Shown: positions 23,480 to 34,976 of the stretch, piece by piece
Position numbering within the stretch: the stretch's first letter is position 1
Layout: the number at the start of each line of letters is the position of its first letter
Assembly: GCA_022836615.1 (NCBI GenBank)
Contig: MU405271.1
Coordinates: 124,001 to 188,000 of the forward strand
DNA from: Annulohypoxylon bovei var. microspora
Taxonomy: Eukaryota; Ascomycota; Sordariomycetes; Xylariales; Hypoxylaceae
DNA: 64,000 bases
Direction: 5' to 3'
Notes under the pieces: generated by a model
What the model saw: the letters and a program-made list of their open reading frames with translations, nothing else
Told to the model about the DNA's origin: nothing
Databases searched by the model: none
Program-made: the position numbers and the translations under genes

Positions 23480-24115
23480 TCACTTAGGGTAGCTTAGTCG
23501 GTTTGCTTCCTTCCGCTCTTTCTTGTGCTTTTCGGCCACCTGAGCCTGTTGCTTTGCAGCTAGAGCGTTGATCTTCTCGCGCGCCTTTACCAAGCCGCTG
23601 TTGTCTTGCTCTCTCAATTTGGCCCGGATTTCATACAGGGAGAGGAGCGTAGAGGCTCGATCAATATCGGCATCGTGTCGCTAAAAAGAAAATGTCAGTA
23701 TTTTCTACTAGAACGGAGAAGAATTAGATATGAATAGACATACCTCATTCCCAGAAGGGCTTCCGGGCATTGAAGGAGACGCAGAGTTTGTTCTAGTCAG
23801 TGGCGGTGTGAGCATGCGACGACCGAACTTGTCCGTCATGCGTCCGGCAGGCGATGTCATCCTATTTTCGGAGACAGGGACGCTGAGGCTTCTGGGCTCG
23901 TGCTCCAGCCGTAGCTGGCTCTTGCGATCGAGTGTCCGGTTAGCGCTCACCAGATCTTTGGAGGCAGATTGGTCCTGCTATAAAGAACCATCCCGAGTTA
24001 GTCAACTAAATTCAGATGATTGTGGAGAGGGGAGGAAGGCGATTGAAAAAATACATACGGCAGCTTGGAGATCGTTGAGATCAGCCAGCATCTGTGCTAG
24101 CTGTAGAGCTTCCAT
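23480..24115 (-). CDS. Small uncharacterised protein, helical C-terminus
   Basis: Exons 24115-24059, 23977-23744 and 23680-23480 encode 163 residues as modelled. The N-terminus (MEALQLAQMLADLNDLQAA) is an amphipathic helix. The middle is Ser/Pro-rich with TPPLTRT-like sites. The C-terminus is a charged helix rich in Lys, Glu and Gln. The C-terminus is uncertain: a further plausible exon (23408-23314, beginning ALQKDQADEMEADK) could be joined in phase 0 only by a non-canonical GC donor after KKERKE, whereas the GT donor at the stop codon would shift the frame. No family is recognised. The gene is divergent from the FAHD1-like gene. Confidence 0.65.
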
Positions 24116-24991
24116 AATGTCGCATTCGACAAAGAACCACCAAAATGGCGATTGTTAGATATCACAAACAAAAACCTAATCTAGGTTGGAGAAAATCTTG
24201 CACAACTTGATCAGATTGAAACTGATGTATAGTTGGAAAGTTGTCGATGGGATAAAGCCAAAAACAGGTTGGTCTTGTGATGATATCAAGTATTATCAAG
24301 GTGGGTTTAGGGACTTTTCTCTTTGCAGGGGAAGAATGGAGGTGAGAGAAATAAATTATTTAACTCAGTAAAGCGTTGTGGAGTTGCTCTTACCCCAGGT
24401 CCAGACCCGGCCAGTCCGGTGTCCAGGCATTTTTACAGAAACTCCCCCCACGTTTTAAACCTCACCCCACCCGTCATTGCAACCCTTGCAGCCTTTGGAA
24501 CTTCCGCACGCATTCGATTACACATCAAACGTTATTCCGTGGATCTACATACATCTACGTAGGACGTACCTATTCCATACTAGCTGACTAGGAAGCTACT
24601 CCATACCGAGGGGGAGGTAGCTTTTAGCTGGTGGAGCCCCCTCGGGTAGCGCCTGCGATGACCCGTCCAATGACCTAGCACCGCTACGGGATAGTGCCAG
24701 GGCTTTAATTAATCCCGTCACTAGCGACTCATAGCTTTTCAGAAGCCGAACATCGGGATATTGTTATATAGCCGTCGTCACTAATATACTGGAATTACAT
24801 CTCCACATACCTTGCCGAACAAGCTCGAGGTTATAAAAACCCTCTTGGATTAGCCGTAGTCATAGGAGACGAAGGTTTCTTCGTCATCGCTCTTTTTGCA
24901 AGTAAGTTAAGCCCGCAGGATCCAAAAGTGATCCTGTTCTGCGCCGCTACCAACTATAGACGTGCGTTGCTAACTATAGCTTTATAAGACA
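24116..24991. other. Divergent promoter region
   Basis: About 880 bp lie between the small helical-protein gene and the FAHD1-like gene. It contains an imperfect GC-rich hairpin at 24605-24647 (ACCGAGGGGG against CCCCCTCGGGT). No gene is supported. Confidence 0.5.
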
Positions 24992-25849
24992 ATGAATGTT
25001 TTCCGTCGCAGTATGGCGTCAGTGGCTTCTTTAAAACAGGCCGGAAAGGTCGTCTGCATTGGTCGTAACTATGCGTGAGTACTCCGTTTATAATTATTCC
25101 ACGGCAGGGGGTGTAAAAAGCATTAACATTATTACGTATAGCGACCATATCGCCGAGTTAAACAGTGCCAGGCCTAAGCAGCCTTTCTTCTTTTTGAAGC
25201 CTACGTCTACGGTTCTGTTACCTGGGGCTGGCCCCGTTATCCGACCTAAGGGTGTAGATCTTCACTACGAAGTCGAATTGGCCCTAATCCTGGGTAAGCA
25301 AGTGAAAGACCTTGCAGCAGACGATGAAAAGGGAGCTTTTGACGCTATTGAACGTAAGTGGTTTATAAACGCCTTACTTATGACCTATGACTTTATCCAA
25401 TAAACTAACCAACTATTGAAGACTATGCTCTTAGCATTGACATGACGGCGAGAAACATTCAAAATGAGGCCAAGAAAAAGGGGCTGCCTTGGTCAATCGC
25501 CAAGGGCTTCGATACCTTTTTGCCAATGAGCAATCTCATTGAGAAATCGGCAATTCCCAACCCTCATTCCATAGATATCTATCTCACTGTCAACGACAAA
25601 GTCCAACAGGCGGATTCCACCGAGCTCATGCTTTTCCAGATCCCAAGGATACTGAGCGATATCTCCAAGGTTATGACCCTTGAGAAGGGAGATATCATTA
25701 TCACTGGAACCCCTAAGGGTGTTGGCCCGGTCGTGCCAGGCGATATCATGCGAGCCGGCATCAAGGTCAACGGCAAGGAGATCGAGGAGAGCAAGATTGA
25801 AGTCGCGGTTGAGGAATCGACCAGTTCATACGAGTATGCGGAGACATAG
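24992..25849 (+). CDS. Fumarylacetoacetate hydrolase family protein (FAHD1-like)
   Basis: Three exons, 24992-25074, 25142-25353 and 25422-25849, encode 240 residues, close to the ~220 usual for FAHD1. Metal-binding acidic residues are seen in HYEVELAL and DMTARN, with the family motifs GRNYADHI, FLKP and TGTPKGVG. FAHD1 enzymes are Mg-dependent acylpyruvases and oxaloacetate decarboxylases, commonly in mitochondria. The upstream ATG at 24992 gives a short Arg-containing leader (MNVFRRS) before the ATG at 25013 (MASVASL). The longer form could be a mitochondrial precursor and the shorter one cytosolic. The gene is convergent with the chitinase gene. Confidence 0.93.
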
Positions 25850-26294
25850 ATTTCTTTTGAGATCAAGTGGGATATATTTCAATATGATCCCTTACATATT
25901 CCTCGTATACCTATAACTATAGAAAGCTCGATTATTTCCCCACAAGTGAGCTTAACGTTCTTACTAGTATTGACGGAGGACTTTAAATATTATACTTATG
26001 TTGAATGTTATTACTATAACTATGTGTTCAAGTAGAAGTGCATTTAAAATATGCATATAGTCTTAGTCAGGAATCTAAGCTAATATCAAAGCAGTCAAAC
26101 TATCTAGCCGAGAATATACGTGGTAGCCTATTTGAATCATATAGATTAATTTATATGCACCAGTCTAAGATAGTCAAATATGTATCACTGTTGACTCCGA
26201 CCGTACCAGCCCAGTTTTCCACAACCCATGTAAAATAAAATAAACTCGGTCATAATTATAAGCTATAACCGCTGTATTCAGGTATCCTCCAAAT
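25850..26294. other. Convergent 3' intergenic region
   Basis: This is AT-rich sequence between two convergent 3' ends. No feature beyond the presumed 3' UTRs is seen. Confidence 0.5.
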
Positions 26295-28152
26295 TTATTC
26301 ATCTGGCATTCCCCGTCGTACGTTACGATATTGGCTAGTTGGATAGTGGAGGTTATTATGTGTCTCGTCTAGCCAATCCACGTTCTTCGACATTGTATTA
26401 ATCAAGCTCCGAGAACCTCCCTTGTCACCACTAGCCTCCCAGAAGAACGCACCGCCGAGATCGCGCCGCATGATGTATTCCGACTTGAAGTCAGTGCTTC
26501 GAGTGTCGTCGTATGAGATGAGCTCCTTGCTATCGGCATCGTAGCTATATGTTGCTTTCGCGACATGGTCGTATACAACCTCGGCGCCTGGCTTGGGCAA
26601 GTCCTTATAGTACCAAACTCCAGGTTGCGGGCCTCCTTCTCCGACGCTTGAATAGTTCTGCCCGATGCCAGATGTGCCCTCGAAAGATCGGCCGTATAGG
26701 GGCATTCCCATAAGAATCTTTCGTGGATGAATGCCTCGGGATACATAGTAGTCTATAGCATCATCCGTACTCAGCTTCCTTGCAGTGGGATCATCTTTAT
26801 ACTCGAAAACATTTGCTTGATGCCCACTAACTGTATCCCAGCTTCCGGAATAGTCGTACGACATCAAATTCCTACTAGCTATTAGAAAGGTTTATTTCTG
26901 AGAAAATTTTGAGGTGTAAATGTGATAGAGTAGAGCTTACCAATTGTCCACATATCTATTCATAGCAGTTAAGTCTAGTTTCTCATAGTTTAATGGGCTC
27001 GCCGGGCTCGCGACGCTGATAATAAATCGATATCTTAACTCGTTGAGAAGGGAGTATCGGTCAAACGCGTGCCTACAAGCTTCGAGTAGTTTGACAAAAT
27101 TTGCCTTTTCAACTTCGGTGGAAGGATACTCCCAGTCGATGTCAATACCATCAAAGCCCCAATCCGTAACTAGCTTTACGGCAGACGTCGCGAACGTGTA
27201 TCTCGTGGCATCAGTCGCAGCTACTGTCGAAAATTTTGGTGAATAATTCCAACCCCCTATAGAAAGGATCGTCTTGAGGTTCCGGTTGTACTTCTTGTGG
27301 ATAAATAGCTGTTTAACAGCGCCATACGCATTTTTGGTGCGGTTAGACTTCGAGTCGTCGGGATAGCGCTTCTGAAGGTCTACAATTGGGTCTGATGATT
27401 TCACCGTCCCGTCCAGGTCAATATCAGCAAAAGCGTAGAGGATATGTGTGAGTTCGGAAACTGGCAATTCTTGGGGGTGGAAGCCCGAGTTAACACCCCT
27501 AGTACGCATGTTAGCTAGAACCATATATAGATAGTGAGATTACGCTTCCTAACCAGTTCGTGAAGTAGACGGCATTCTTGAATCCTCTAAAGTGGCCTGG
27601 TGATGATGGTGGAGGTATGGGCTCAGTAGGCTCTGCTGGCTGCGATGTAGTCGAAGAAGCTGTACTTGATATCGCTGTAGTCGAAGTTGTATTCACGACT
27701 GTAGTTGGGACCGTGGTCGGGAGAAGAGTAGTGCTTGTAGTCGCATTACCAAACGGAGGGCTAGTAATAACCGTAGTGCTAGTAGTGCTCATAGCACTTG
27801 TGGTAGTATTTTCAAAGGAAGTGCTGGTAACACTCGTGGCACTGGTAGTGGTGTTTCCAAACGGAACGCTAGTCGTGCTTCCTATGCTAGTACTTAGAGT
27901 CGTAGTCCCTATACTAGTATTTAAGGTCGTGGTCCTTGTACTAGAAATTGGAGCCGTAGTCGTATTGCCCCACGGTGCCCCTGAACAAGACGGCACAACT
28001 GTCCCATTAGGGGCAGCGGCTGTGTATATAGTCTTAGTAGCAAAGACCGTCGTCGTTAAGTAAACGGCATTGCAATCATCGCGCTCCCCTATCCCAGATA
28101 CGCTACTCCAGAGAAGGCATTGGGCGAGTCCCCACAAAGAAATCTTCCACAT
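26295..28152 (-). CDS. Secreted GH18 chitinase with Ser/Thr-rich N-terminal region
   Basis: Three exons, 28152-27554, 27498-26941 and 26871-26295, encode 577 residues. A signal peptide (MWKISLWGLAQCLLWSSVSG) leads into a ~150-residue Ser/Thr-rich region with imperfect repeats containing FGNTTTS or FENTTTS, likely heavily O-mannosylated. The GH18 catalytic domain follows from about residue 195, with YAFADI, SIGGWNYS, the active-site DGIDIDWEYP (catalytic Glu ~323) and MSYDYSG. Its C-terminal part has the class V-type insertion (ILMGMPLYGRSF) and WEASGD. It should hydrolyse chitin in the wall or medium. I see no carbohydrate-binding module or GPI signal. Confidence 0.93.
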
Positions 28153-30192
28153 GTCGACTGTAATAGCTGATAGAAACGAGTGGATGGTAGGCTAAACCAC
28201 AGAAACCAAGTCGCTTCAGCTTTTATATAAGAAGCCTAGGTGGTAACGCAAACTCGCCACTTTTCACCAGTTCTCTTTTTCGCGGGAGCCCAGATACGAC
28301 ATGAGTCCCTCCGCTGGGTTATATGGTAGCATCGAGGTGCCATCTTAACTCATCGAACGCGTAACTACTAGAAAATTTCCATTCGTCCAATAGGGTGGTC
28401 GGGGGCCCAGCTTCATGAACACATATACAGGTCACTTTGCGGGAGAGGAATTTGAACCAGGTCTTTAGCCTGAGTAGCCAAGAGTGTGTTATCGGTCCGT
28501 AGCAGGGGAGAAGATCAGAATAAAACTTCGATGCCATGGACCACATATTTCATCGGGTGAGGACACGCAATGCCACTAGAAGGCTATTGGATATCTCAAA
28601 GGAATAGAGCAATTGACAAGATGGGGCTTGGGCTGGATGATCCGGGAAAAGAGGCGAGCAGGGACGTTACTGTCGGTAAAAGGTGGGATAATAACGAGCG
28701 ATGCTACGGTTGGTTCCCATCGATTGCAACACACGATCTGATGCAGGGACAAGGCCTCGCCTCGTGGGAGCATTTTGATGGCGCGTCCTTCATATGCGAG
28801 CATGTAGAAGAGAGAATATTCCTCGGTAGGCTATTTTTCGGGCCTGGATATATATCAACGTTTTGTTTCCATTCTTAACGTTCTCGAATACCACATGGCG
28901 CAATCGATTCCATGCCAATACCGGTCCGATGTTCCAATGATAAAACGTTAGCTTATAATATCAAAGGATCATGTCTATCTGTCGTCAAGACTTATGTGGC
29001 CTACTTCGAGGAATTTTATATAAGTCTTGTGAAGTTGTAAGTCACGTATAGAACAACGAGAAGTGTATTTTATCATAGTATGCTTAAAAATCAAGACATA
29101 CATAACCAGAATACTATTTTTGAAACCGAGGTAGATTATCATATGCGTTCTAATATGTATTATTAAACATGTGTAGATCTAATATATGGCACATAAAAAC
29201 CCGACTAAACGCTGATGTGATTGGATAGGACAATATCACTCACACGGGATGGGATCATATTAACGCCACTATGAAGATGGCTTGCCGGCATCTATAATAT
29301 GATAACATGGCAAACTCCGGCTTTTCGTAAGCTTGGTTGATTGATTTCTCGTGGTTGAGGCTCTTGAGGAATATAGGTAATTCATAGAGGTCTTGCTCGG
29401 GACATTCGTAGAGATATATTCCTTAACTAACTTTAAAAGGTTCTTAGGCTTAAGTTCGGATATAATACTTGCTGTCGGATAGGTAAATAAAGTATTCCTT
29501 TACTAGGTATTGCTGCGCTTAGTTAACTATCAAACCCCTTACATACAAATATCCTCGTATTTATATCTCTGGAATTCTATCCAAATATCAAATGCGAATA
29601 CATGGCTTTCTTTCCTTGAAAAAGGGTGGGTTTAACTTGGACAACATCGAGTTATCTAGAAGTTTCATAGCTCCGCGTCTTCATGGTAAAGAAAGTGGCA
29701 TGGATAATTTTATGATTATGACAAGTCATTTGTAGTCTGATGACCGCAACATTGACTATGTTGTGTAACAGCTAGCAGAGTTTATCTACACTAATAGGTA
29801 AGGTACCTACCTACCTTACGTATATTTGAGTCACTCTTTCTATGTACATTCTACACTACCAGCATAAAACTCGAAGTTTCTTAAGTCACATTCATAGGTA
29901 GCTATGTACAGCCTTACTTAAAAAGACCAGCTCAGTTTTCTATCTTTTGGAACATTGAAGCCCTATTTGTTGTTGGAGAGGGGAACGCTGCGCCTCATCC
30001 TTGCGGTCGCCTCAGTGGTCGAACAAGGCTCCCAGGCTGCCTCATCCAACCTTGAGATTCATACAAACCGCTCAGTTAGTCCTGTCAAAGCTACCGACTT
30101 CCTTTCTCTTTATGCATCCAAGCTCCCTACGAGCCATCTGATGAAAAACTACCTATCTTAGCTCGAAAAGGCTCCTAGACCATTACTAGACC
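28153..30192. other. Gene-poor AT-rich intergenic stretch
   Basis: This stretch is about 2 kb. The first ~250 bp are the chitinase promoter. An open frame at 28570-28878 is open on both strands and has no recognisable protein features. From about 28900 to 29900 the sequence is AT-rich with many stops in all frames. It could be decayed repeat DNA, but I see no terminal repeats. Confidence 0.5.
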
Positions 30193-32061
30193 ATGGGGAG
30201 AAATTCCCGGCGATATTCGGTTCTCGCTTCGAGCGACCGGAGCGAGTCTCCACCTCCGGCTTACTCGAGTCGACCTCAGTCATTATACCCGCGTTTGAGT
30301 GAGCAAACACCGTTGTTCTCATCCGGAGTAAATTCAAAATCAACACCTAATCGCGAAGCCAAACATTTATCTCGATGCCTCCATTTACTTGTCTTGATCG
30401 TATTTTTCCTACCCTTCTTCTTTCTCTATAACCTCTTCTTCGGGGGACCTTCGTCACCACCGCCCCCTCGACCTACCTATTCAGTTGCAATCATTGGTAT
30501 ATATATCCAAAGACCTAAAGAACTACTTAGAGCAATATGATGATCTAACTTGGGAACAAGGGGCCGGGCCTGCGGGTATCTCTGCCGCTCAACACCTCCA
30601 TCTCAAGTCTATAGTTAGAGATTACCATCTCAACATCACCCTCTTTGAATCTTCCCCTATAATTGGAGGCCAGCTAGCTCTTAATTCTTCTACCGGCGGT
30701 TTGGTCTTTCCATACGATGATCCCGACCAGAGTCCAATAACCGCGGAAGATATTGCTGGTACTGCGCTGGTATGGGGCAACCCGCTCTTCACAAGAACAT
30801 CAGAGGCAACGCTGGGAGATAAAGTTGAATTTTCCGAGCGCCCCAGCCAGCAAGTTGGCTAGTAAGGACTTTGAATCTACTCAAACATGAATGTTTTCGG
30901 TATTAACCGCCTCCAGTTTCTCTGATCACATCGTCAGCCAGACTACCCGCCCTTATAGCAAGACGCCAACGACTAGCTGGCTTGGGTTGATATGGAAATA
31001 TGGCAGCTCAATATGGCATGCTGGGGCAATGACTAAGGATGGGACAAACCTGCGAGATCACTTCATAGACCCGCCTTTGACCCCGGATATCATGCAGCTC
31101 ATGATATCCTTAGGTATCCTCGACTCCGTACAGGAACTTGCGCAAAATGGTCTTGATAGTCGAGGTATCAGCGGCGCTTATGTGACCGAAGTCCTCGGGC
31201 CTCAGGTAGAGCGAGCTCACTCCCAGAAAATCCCAGATATCAGCACTTTAGCCACTATGCTAGCCGCGGCCCAGGAAGATTTCGCCAATTTCTATGTTGG
31301 AGGGGAGTTGATCGATAGACTCGAGCAGGTTGTTAGCGCAACAGGTGCTGACGTCCGGGCAGCTACAACAGTAGCCGGTATCAAGCATGAATATATCGAC
31401 GAAGAACAACCGACATGGCTTGTATCATACGATGCCTTTGGTTCATCGGGTATCCGAGCCGAGGCATTTGACAAAGTTATCCTTGCAGCCCCAAGTTTCG
31501 ACCTATACCAAGTCTCTTCCATCGATGACGTTGAAGCTGCCTCAGTTTTGACTTATCAGTCGGTGTACATTGTTTTATTTACAACATCGTCACGTTTTCG
31601 CCCCGACTTCTTCGACAACCTTGATCAGGTACTGTTTCTCGAGGACCGGGGTGAAGATAGCCCTTATGGCGGAACTAAGGAGCTCGCATTCGTGAGAGAA
31701 GTTATCCGAATCGGAGACGACGGTAACAGAATCGTAGAGTACCTGTATCGGGGTCTATCAAATGGCCCTATTACGAAGCAACTGCAGCTGGAGCCAGACA
31801 TCACTTGGCAATACGAAGAGAGAGTAAGTGATATCCAACTATCAGTCCGTTGTACTCGCTTGGGTAACTAACACCGTCAACTACTAGCTTGAATATGCCT
31901 ACCCTGATCTATATCCGTTCCGACGATTCCCGGCATTCAAGCTATCCGATAAAGGTCTATGGTGGACATCAGCCATCCACTCTATTGCAAGTACCGTGGA
32001 CATGAGCTGGCTAGCGGGCCAAATTGTCGCCGAAGAAGTTCTGAAGGATTTAGAGAACTAA
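30193..32061 (+). CDS. Prenylcysteine oxidase-like FAD protein, membrane-anchored
   Basis: Four exons, 30193-30496, 30561-30861, 30917-31823 and 31888-32061, encode 561 residues. The N-terminus is a ~60-residue Ser/Pro/Arg-rich tail followed by one hydrophobic segment (HLLVLIVFFLPFFFLYNLFF), giving a probable type II anchor. Next come the FAD-binding AIIGAGPAG motif (split by the first intron) and the prenylcysteine lyase domain with TGGLVFPYDD and SQTTRPYS. The C-terminal FAD motif region ends DMSWLAGQIVAEEVL. The family oxidises prenylcysteines released from degraded prenylated proteins, in lysosome or vacuole-like compartments. Human PCYOX1 has a cleaved signal; the anchor here may instead hold the enzyme in a membrane. 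Confidence 0.92.
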
Positions 32062-32505
32062 ACATGACCTGGAAGTCGAGAATACCCCCCTAATTTGCAC
32101 TGTCAGACGGACCATCATAGCTTTATCTTTAGTCTAGCTTCGGTAGCTAGGTACATAATATGTGATCGAGAAATGAGATTTGATTCATGCGTAGTCTTTA
32201 GTCTTTATGGTTTTACAGAACAAGTCCTGATTAGCTAACCCGGGCCAAGAATGTGTGTGCGCACCCCGGCCTGTTCTCATCGCGTTATCACAAAAACCGA
32301 CTTTTATTTCCATCGCCCCGCGTTTTCGCGCAAGCCCGCCTAGCCTATCCATTTTCGCCCCGTAGATGCCACTGAATCGTACACCTTACACCTGTCTATC
32401 TATCTTCGCCCCCTCCACGCGTGATTATTGGTTTACATACCAAGATTATAACTTCGACTTAACCGTCGCCTCGCCTAGATTCTAGGGTACATAGCCCGTT
32501 CCGTT
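32062..32505. other. Convergent 3' intergenic region
   Basis: This is short sequence between two convergent 3' ends. No gene is recognised. Confidence 0.5.
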
Positions 32506-34976
32506 CTATTTGGCGAAGTGGAGGTCGTATCCGAGCCACTTCCGTCGGAGGACTTGTTCGACGCTGAGGCCGGGGTAGCCGTAGGTTAGCGGCAGGAAGT
32601 AGTACCAGCCGGCGAAGGCCAGCGTCAAGATGACGCCGCACGCGATCCACGCCGGGACCATGCTCTGGCCGGCAAACCGCTCTCGGGCGGTGATGTGTCG
32701 CTGGGGGCCCAGCGCTCGCTTCTTACCAGACTTAATCTCGTGGTACGTTGGCTCCTCGGCGGAGGGCTCTGCGTTAAAGACAAACTCCAGCAGGGCGCCG
32801 ACGATAAGACACGAGGCAAGATGGGCGGGAAGGTAGTGGTGCAAAAAGAGTTGACGTCCCATGAGGTAGAACGGGAAGTAGTGCGTGGCCCACGCTAGGA
32901 AGAAGAATCCGGTGGAGTTGTAAAGGCGGGAGCGAGTGCCTTAAGTGAGGTTAGCTGACTGAATATAGAATGGGAGATAGGAGTGACTCACGATGATCTA
33001 AAGCATCAACACCGCGGCGTAAGGAGACCTGATCGGCGCCAATGATTCCAGCGTAAACTGCGATCAAACTGCTAGCGATCCACCAGCCAATGGGGTTGCC
33101 CAAGAAGTAAATCTGCTCGCGAGTCTCACTCTGAGTCCAGAAACTAACACCCCGTAATAGGAATGGCCATTGGTAGGGCTGACTGGCGTATGGGTGGCTA
33201 CTAGTCAACTGGTTGTTGTGCCAGAACATAGAACGCTGTAACTCGAACCACTTCCTGAGGAAAGGCAGGCTCTTGACCTGGCGTTCTTCTTTTCTCCGGC
33301 GGGGAGAATCGGCCGGAACAGATGGGACGTCCTCCACAATCCAGACATTGGAGCTAGGGGCAATCTGCTTGTTTCCATTGATCTCTTGCTGCTTATGGCC
33401 CCAGTCAGGAAGAGGCTTCGTGTGGGTCCACATCGCAACTTTGCTGGGGTTGTGAATGAACTTAAAGTGGCTGGAAACACTCTTGAAGTCTTGGTTAGGC
33501 TTGCCATGCTCGATTCTAACCTCGAAAAGAGTTTCCGCCGCGCGACTCCCGTAAGCATCATCCAGAGAAACAGTGGTAAATTCTTGGTTCGTAGGATAGT
33601 AAGGGGAAGCGACATCATGGGACAGCAGGACTGTATCGGTCACCAAGTGACGTAGTCTCACAAGTTCGTGGTTCTTGACGTGACGGCCCATCTGGTGGTC
33701 ATCGGTAACGGGAAGAATCTGCCAGTAGTTGTTGGTATCGTTGTATGGATATCCTGTGACCTGTTGGCCTTGGCTGGAAACTCGGCCATCATCGTAACGG
33801 AGGGGGTACTTGGTGTCGTGACTGTGTAGGTATGCCTTGGTTTCCTTATGCCGAAGAGTGATAGTGTCGTAGTACTCAATATTAAGAGAATTCGCAAGCA
33901 TGACATTATCTGACAAAGTCTCCTGAAACTCGGGAGTCATGAAATCGTCGCCAGGGCCGGATCGCGTTAAAATGGCAAAATGGACCTGGAACCAGAACAA
34001 GTAGAATAGGAAGGGTATGATAATCAATCCAAGGGCACGAGCTCCGAAATGATATCCGAATTCTCGCAAGCTCAGTGCACCGCCAGGTCGTTTAACATCG
34101 AGCAAATCCCACAAGTCAACGATGACTGCGGAACCGATAGTAACGAAGGCGAAGAGCCCGACATACTTTGTGGATATGTCGCACGAAAGAGCAAAGCCGG
34201 TCAAAATAAGCCACTTCCACCATTTGCGGCTGAAGGGGTCATGTCTTAGCTTGTAGAATTTGATGTAGCACAGCAGACAGCACGCCATAGCAAGTACGAG
34301 CGTGGCATCCAGCAGAATCAAGCGAGTCTGGCCAATGTGGGCATTGTCCATCAGGACGAGGCCAGCGGCAACAATACAAGCGGGCAGACTGTATCCGGAC
34401 TCCCACATAATGAGGTAAGTCACCGAGACGGTCAACGAGCCGAGTAATGCGGGCATAGCGCGAAAAGCCACGTAGGGGACTTTATTCGCTATGTACGAAT
34501 CGCCGATATTCTCGAAGTGAAAGTGCCCATCATATCCCACAAGCCATCCCATAAGGGCGAAGAGTAGTTTTCCGAACGGTGGGTGGACATCGAAGAAGTA
34601 GGTTCTCTCGAGGTAATAGGATGCGAACTAAACAGTAGGGAAATCGTCGTAAGCTAAGTTTTCTCTCCAAAGTCCTAGCAAAGTTCAGGGGGCATATTTG
34701 GAAGCGGTGTCTGCTTACTTTACCAAAGTGAACTTCGTCGAAAACGACCTCGTTCGGATGGCTGATACCCCAAAATCTCGAAATGAAAGCCAGGACGGTA
34801 ATGACGACGAAAGAAATCTTGTAGTCTAGTTCTGAGCCTTGGCTAGAGATCTGCTTCTTGACGATCTTGTCGAGGCTATCGACCTCCGAGTCCGTGCCAG
34901 CAGGGCTTCCATTCTTCTTTTTGGAAGAACCGGGCACGTTCCGCTGGCGCAGACTACCCTGCGGAGTAGTCGACAT
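32506..34976 (-). CDS. PMT4: Protein O-mannosyltransferase, PMT4 family
   Basis: Three exons, 34976-34719, 34627-32992 and 32939-32506, encode 775 residues, a normal PMT length. The first luminal loop has VVFDEVHFGKFASYYLERT and VHPPFGKLL. The FGKFASYYLERTYFF form is typical of the PMT4 subfamily, unlike the PMT1 or PMT2 versions. Central residues form the luminal MIR repeats (for example TGYPYNDTNNYWQILP and VRLRHLVTDTVLLSHDV). Multiple transmembrane helices flank this region, and the last segment ends GYDLHFAK. PMT4 transfers mannose from dolichyl-phosphate mannose to Ser/Thr of membrane-anchored proteins in the ER, for wall integrity. The N-terminal ~45 residues are cytosolic. The gene is divergent from RidA. 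Confidence 0.95.

Noticed and set aside
28425..28510. Possible tRNA on the minus strand (GGTTCAAATTCC box)
   Set aside because: No matching acceptor stem, A box or T-stem pairing could be drawn.
28570..28878. A 102-codon plus-strand ORF
   Set aside because: Both strands are open, there is no recognisable domain, no splice or leader context, and it is next to the chitinase promoter.
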